Source of the DNA: Candidatus Rokuibacteriota bacterium
GTDB taxonomy: Bacteria; Methylomirabilota; Methylomirabilia; Rokubacteriales; CSP1-6
NCBI GenBank assembly: GCA_003221595.1
Contig: QHSM01000345.1
Location: 1 to 16,548 of the forward strand
Length of the DNA stretch: 16,548 bases
Direction: 5' to 3'
Positions within the stretch are counted from its first letter, which is position 1. Each line of letters begins with the position of its first letter. Positions 13,595 through 16,548 of the stretch are shown in pieces. The notes beneath the pieces are model-generated. The model saw nothing but the letters and a program-made list of their open reading frames with translations. It searched no databases and was not told the origin of the DNA. Both the position numbers and the translations under genes were made by a program.

Positions 13595-14439
13595 AGCTCG
13601 GGCCGGAGCAGCAAGATCACGATCAGGAGCGAGAAGGAGACCAGCGGCGCCCAGCCCGGCGCCGTCACCGCCATCGTCACCGCCTCGCTGGCGGCGATGA
13701 ACACCGAGGCGGCGAGCAGGCCCAAGGCGTTGCCGAGCCGGCCGATGATCACGGCGGCGAAGACGACGCCGATCCACGAGTAGATCTGCGACGGCGCCAG
13801 CGTGTGGTTGAGCGCGATGAACAGCCCCGCCACGGCCGCGTACGCCGTACTGAGGCCGGCCAGCAGAAGCGCGAGGCGGTGGCGATTGACGCCGAATGCG
13901 GCGGCCATCGGCCCGTCCTGCGCGCTGGCCCGCGCGGCCTTGCCGAGGTAGCTCCAGCGGAGCCACCCCCACGTGCCGAGCGCCAGGAGCGCCGCCGCGG
14001 CGAAGGCGAGCAATCCCGTCAGGCCCACGAAGAGCGTGCCGACGCGGAGGGACACCCGCGTGTACGGCCACTCCAGGCGCCGGAAGTCGGCGGTCCAGAT
14101 CCACTGGATCAGGCTCTCGAGGATGACGGTGAGCCCGAAGGTGACGATGAGCGAGGTGAGCTCGTTGATCCGGAAGCGCAGGAATCCCAGCTCCAGCAGG
14201 ATCCCGATCACGAAGAAGCCGGGCGCGATCACCAGGAGCGTCAGGATCGGGTCGAGCCCGTGCGTCGTGGCGAGCTGGTAGGTGAGGTACGCGCCGAGGA
14301 ACGCGAGCGCGAAGTTGGCGAGGTTGATCACGCGCAAGAGGCCCCAGGTCACGCTGAGCCCCAGTCCGAGCAGCGCGTAGAGACCGCCGGTGAAGAGCCC
14401 GGCCAGCAGCGACTGGCCGATCAGGTTCAGACTTGGCAG
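13591..14439 (-). CDS. livH: Branched-chain-type ABC transporter permease LivH (probable CTG start)
   Basis: About 282 aa. The conserved LivH N-terminus (SLNLIGQSLLAGLFTGGLYALLGLGLSVTWGL) is encoded upstream of the first canonical-type start codon in this frame, the GTG at 14352, which falls inside helix 1 (SVTWG). A protein beginning there would lose its first helix. The best candidate start is CTG at 14439-14437, read as MPSLNLIG, with GGAG 9 nt upstream and 22 bp after the VOC stop. The rest is typical: RVINLANFALAFLGAYL, then ELTSLIVTFGLTVILESLIQ..W mid-protein, IGVVFAAVIIGRLGNALG and VTAPGWAPLVSFSLLIVILLLRPEL at the C-terminus. It pairs with the LivM half downstream as the inner-membrane channel. 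The GTGA overlap couples it to the fusion. Confidence 0.85.
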   Translation of the reverse strand: MPSLNLIGQSLLAGLFTGGLYALLGLGLSVTWGLLRVINLANFALAFLGAYLTYQLATTHGLDPILTLLVIAPGFFVIGILLELGFLRFRINELTSLIVTFGLTVILESLIQWIWTADFRRLEWPYTRVSLRVGTLFVGLTGLLAFAAAALLALGTWGWLRWSYLGKAARASAQDGPMAAAFGVNRHRLALLLAGLSTAYAAVAGLFIALNHTLAPSQIYSWIGVVFAAVIIGRLGNALGLLAASVFIAASEAVTMAVTAPGWAPLVSFSLLIVILLLRPEL

Positions 14440-14461
14440 TGCGGGGTGCTCCGGAGCGGCG

Positions 14462-14998
14462 TCACGGGGAGAAGAGCGGCAGCCGCTGGCCGGGCGGCAG
14501 GTTCGCGATCGCGTCCTCGAGGGTCCTCGCCTGACGCCACTCGCTCGCGGGACGCACGTAGCCGTTCGTGCCGACCTGGTCGATGCCCCAGTAGACTTCC
14601 AGGTTGTTGCCGTCGGGATCCTGAAACTCCACCGCGATCTGGCAGCCGGCGCGCCGGCGCCCCTCGAAGACGATCGGCACCCCGTGCTTGCGCAGCCAGG
14701 CCCGCGTGCGGAACACCTCGTCGAGCGTGGCCACCTCGAAGGCGAAGTGATTCAGGCTGGTGCGCTCGCTCGTCGTGGCGCCGCCGACCAGCGCCACGCC
14801 GTGATGATCGGCGTTGCAGCGCATGAAGACCATGCCGCCCGGCACCATGCTGTCCGGATAGCGGTCGCTGATCTCCAGGCCGAGTACCTCCGTGTAGAAG
14901 CGCACCGACGCCTCGAGGTCGGTAACGTTGAGCACGACGTGGCCGAGCCTTCTGAGCTGGAACTGGAGCGGGGGCCGCGCGCTGTCCGACATCTCCAT
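14462..14998 (-). CDS. VOC-superfamily (glyoxalase / extradiol dioxygenase fold) protein
   Basis: 178 aa from ATG 14998, with GGAGG just upstream; ATG 14992, two codons in, has better Shine-Dalgarno spacing and is a fair alternative. Metal-site pattern: RLGHVVLNVTDLEASVRFYTEVLGLEI with His20, SLNHFAFEVATLDEV with His84, and QDPDGNNLEVYWGID with Glu134. After the VOC module a C-terminal extension of about 40 residues (WRQARTLEDAIANLPPGQ) resembles that of extradiol-type single-domain relatives. It lies between the DUF169 gene (24 bp upstream) and livH (22 bp downstream), so it is part of the transporter operon and probably acts on the imported compound. Substrate and reaction are not determinable here. 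Confidence 0.87.
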   Translation of the reverse strand: MEMSDSARPPLQFQLRRLGHVVLNVTDLEASVRFYTEVLGLEISDRYPDSMVPGGMVFMRCNADHHGVALVGGATTSERTSLNHFAFEVATLDEVFRTRAWLRKHGVPIVFEGRRRAGCQIAVEFQDPDGNNLEVYWGIDQVGTNGYVRPASEWRQARTLEDAIANLPPGQRLPLFSP

Positions 14999-15022
14999 GT
15001 CTCCTCCCGGCGTGGCCGAGCT

Positions 15023-15733
15023 CTACTGGGTCGCCAGGGCCTGACGCCGGCCCCGATGGTACTCGGACAGCTTGAGGTTGGCGTTCGCGATCGTCTGAGC
15101 CTCGGCCGCCACGCGGGCGACGTCTTTTCCGGGGACGACCACGTAGAGCTCGTCCTCGCCCAGATCCGTGTAGACGCGGTTGCCGACGCACCCGGTGGTC
15201 GCGATGACGCCCTGAGCGAGCGAGGCCGGAAGCGCCATGCAGGTCGGCCGGCCGAGGAGCGGCGCCGGCGCGGCGATGCCGGCCCGGAGCGCGGCTTCTT
15301 GCAGGAGCATCACGCGACCGGGGCGACCGGCCACGAGCACGACGTCGGGATCGACCGGGGTGTCGCCGAGCGGCGCGTACACCACGGCGCCCGGCGTCGT
15401 CGGCAGCCGAGGAATTCCCGGGACCTCTTCCATTCGCAGGTAGCCGAGATCGGCCATGAGCCCGAGCGTCTGCCCGAGCTCCCCGGCGCGCTCCGCCGGC
15501 GGCGTGATGTTGTGCGTGTAGCTCCCGATCGGACAGTTGTGATGGTCGGCCGGAACCGTGTAGAAGGTCTTCTCGCTCATGGCGAGCCGCCAGAAACTGC
15601 ATCCCGACGGCTCGACGCCGGAGAAGCGCGCGACGCCGGGCGGCGGAGTCGATCGGAACGCGACGGCGACGGGGCGGCGCTGGAGCCCGAGGGCCCCGGA
15701 GAGCTGCCGCTCGACGGTGCGATAGTCGATCAT
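15023..15733 (-). CDS. DUF169 family protein
   Basis: 236 aa from ATG 15733, with AGAGG 7 nt upstream and 16 bp after the hydrolase stop. DUF169 features: LQRRPVAVAF near 18-26, SGCSFWRLA with Cys45, the VPADHHNCPIGSYTHN block with His64/His65 and Cys67, VVLVAGRPGRVMLLQEA, and TTGCVGNRVYTDLGEDELYVVVPG with Cys182. The conserved Cys/His set suggests a metal- or cofactor-binding site, but the family has no agreed function. There is no signal peptide or membrane segment, so it is cytosolic. Position between an alpha/beta hydrolase and a VOC protein in a Liv transporter operon suggests a role in metabolising the imported compound. Confidence 0.9.
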   Translation of the reverse strand: MIDYRTVERQLSGALGLQRRPVAVAFRSTPPPGVARFSGVEPSGCSFWRLAMSEKTFYTVPADHHNCPIGSYTHNITPPAERAGELGQTLGLMADLGYLRMEEVPGIPRLPTTPGAVVYAPLGDTPVDPDVVLVAGRPGRVMLLQEAALRAGIAAPAPLLGRPTCMALPASLAQGVIATTGCVGNRVYTDLGEDELYVVVPGKDVARVAAEAQTIANANLKLSEYHRGRRQALATQ

Positions 15734-15749
15734 CGCTGGGCCTCTGTTC

Positions 15750-16548
15750 TTAAAGTGGTGTCTTGACGATGCGTCCGGTGGCTTCCACGTACCATCTCTC
15801 GCTCGCGAAGAGATTGCCGGCGAGCGTCGATGCCATCCAGTCGGCGGCGAGAATCGGCGGAAAGGGCCCGAGGTTCGCGGCCGGGACGTTGCCGACCGAA
15901 TGCCGCGAGTCCTGGTAGACGACGAGACGCTTGGGCCCGCCGAGCGTCTTCATCAGGCGCTCGGTGTGCTCGAGCGGTGAGAGCTCGTCGAACTCGCCCG
16001 CGAGACACAGGTAGGGCGCGCGGATCTTCTCGGCGTGCCCCTCCCAGGTCATGCTCTGGCGAAACTCGTCGAACCGGGCCTCGTCGGTGATGCCGGACAT
16101 GTACATGAAGCGCATCTTGAAGGTCGGCGACGCCTCCTCGAAGATCGTGTGGAAGCCGGGCTCGTGGCACACGGCCGACACCGCGAGCGCCTGGATACGC
16201 GGCTCGTGGGCGGCGGCGATCGTCCCGAAGAACGAGCCGAAGCTGTTACCGGCCAGACCGATGCGGCCGGGATCGATCTCGGCGCGGCCCGTGAGCCACT
16301 CGACGGCGGCCGTGCCGGTCGCCATCCAGGCGGGCATGCTGAAGTAGATGTCGAGCACCGGGCTTTCGTACTGACCGGGGCCGTCGAGTGCGAGCACCGC
16401 CATGCCCCGCGACAGCCACCGATCACCGTACATCGCGACACCGATCTCCTTGAAGCTGTCCATGCCGGGCAGGGACACGACCACCGGAATGCGCCCGCCC
16501 CGATAACCCGGCGGCAAGTGGAACCATGCCGGAAGCGCCGCGCCGCCC
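15750..16548 (-). CDS. Alpha/beta hydrolase, FrsA/esterase-like (partial, N-terminus beyond window)
   Basis: The frame is open to the right edge (GGAALPAWFHLPPGYRGG upstream of the TTG at 16517), so the true start is outside the window and about 265 C-terminal residues are visible. The alpha/beta hydrolase core runs IPVVVSLPGMDSFKE, then the LALDGPGQYESP oxyanion and strand region. Next come IGLAGNSFGSFFG with the nucleophile Ser in G-N-S-F-G, LCLAGEFDELSP with the acid Asp, and VYQDSRHSVGN with the catalytic His, so the triad is complete. The arrangement resembles FrsA-like esterases and dipeptidyl-peptidase-like hydrolases that act on small esters or C-C bonds. It is the first gene in view of the right-hand operon, 16 bp before DUF169. 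Confidence 0.88.
   Translation of the reverse strand, partial: GGAALPAWFHLPPGYRGGRIPVVVSLPGMDSFKEIGVAMYGDRWLSRGMAVLALDGPGQYESPVLDIYFSMPAWMATGTAAVEWLTGRAEIDPGRIGLAGNSFGSFFGTIAAAHEPRIQALAVSAVCHEPGFHTIFEEASPTFKMRFMYMSGITDEARFDEFRQSMTWEGHAEKIRAPYLCLAGEFDELSPLEHTERLMKTLGGPKRLVVYQDSRHSVGNVPAANLGPFPPILAADWMASTLAGNLFASERWYVEATGRIVKTPL

Overview
The window is about 16.5 kb of very GC-rich bacterial DNA with dense, mostly minus-strand operons, frequent 4-bp ATGA/GTGA overlaps and many GTG starts. The mix of a branched-chain-type (Liv) ABC transporter, several VOC/extradiol-type proteins, DUF169, an LLM-class flavin oxidoreductase and DUF3300/DUF2950 envelope genes fits a soil or sediment heterotroph such as Rokubacteria/Methylomirabilota or a deltaproteobacterium-like lineage. 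That placement is only an inference from gene content. I saw no rRNA, tRNA, CRISPR array, transposase or plasmid gene.

Left block (1-4117, all minus strand, transcribed right to left): a small VOC protein, a strong hairpin, a class-III (GSA-aminomutase-like) PLP enzyme, a SelA-fold PLP enzyme coupled to it by ATGA, a DUF2277 protein, and an LLM-class flavin oxidoreductase cut by the window edge.

The most interesting part is 4235-5354. Two divergent genes, 70 bp apart, each carry one in-frame TGA exactly at the family's first catalytic cysteine. The minus-strand gene is a peroxiredoxin-like protein with a FYRGRW-TGA-PYC motif. The plus-strand gene is an OsmC-family protein with AVAG-TGA-LTG, followed by the second conserved Cys. 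Both reading frames continue intact and family-like beyond the TGA. Both TGAs are followed at selenoprotein-compatible distance by a GC-rich hairpin with a UGGA(G/U) apical loop (SECIS-like). They are best read as a pair of selenoproteins, a thiol/selenol peroxidase module that naive gene calling would split into four pieces. The C-terminal part of the peroxiredoxin also looks replaced by an OsmC-like C-terminus, which suggests a chimeric gene.

Middle block (5382-10083, minus): an extradiol-dioxygenase-like two-domain VOC protein precedes a decayed Liv-type substrate-binding protein. A separate compact operon runs HdeD-like membrane protein, DUF3300 (with a long Gly-rich low-complexity tail), DUF2950, small lipoprotein. 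An MscS-type channel (10332-11144, plus) diverges from the HdeD gene.

Right block (11146-16548, minus): alpha/beta hydrolase (cut by the window edge), DUF169 protein, VOC protein, then LivH, a LivM-LivG fusion and LivF. The transporter has no intact substrate-binding protein in view, and LivH lacks an ATG/GTG/TTG start upstream of its first membrane helix (a CTG is the best candidate). The block probably imports an organic or amino acid-like compound and modifies it, but the substrate cannot be read from the sequence.
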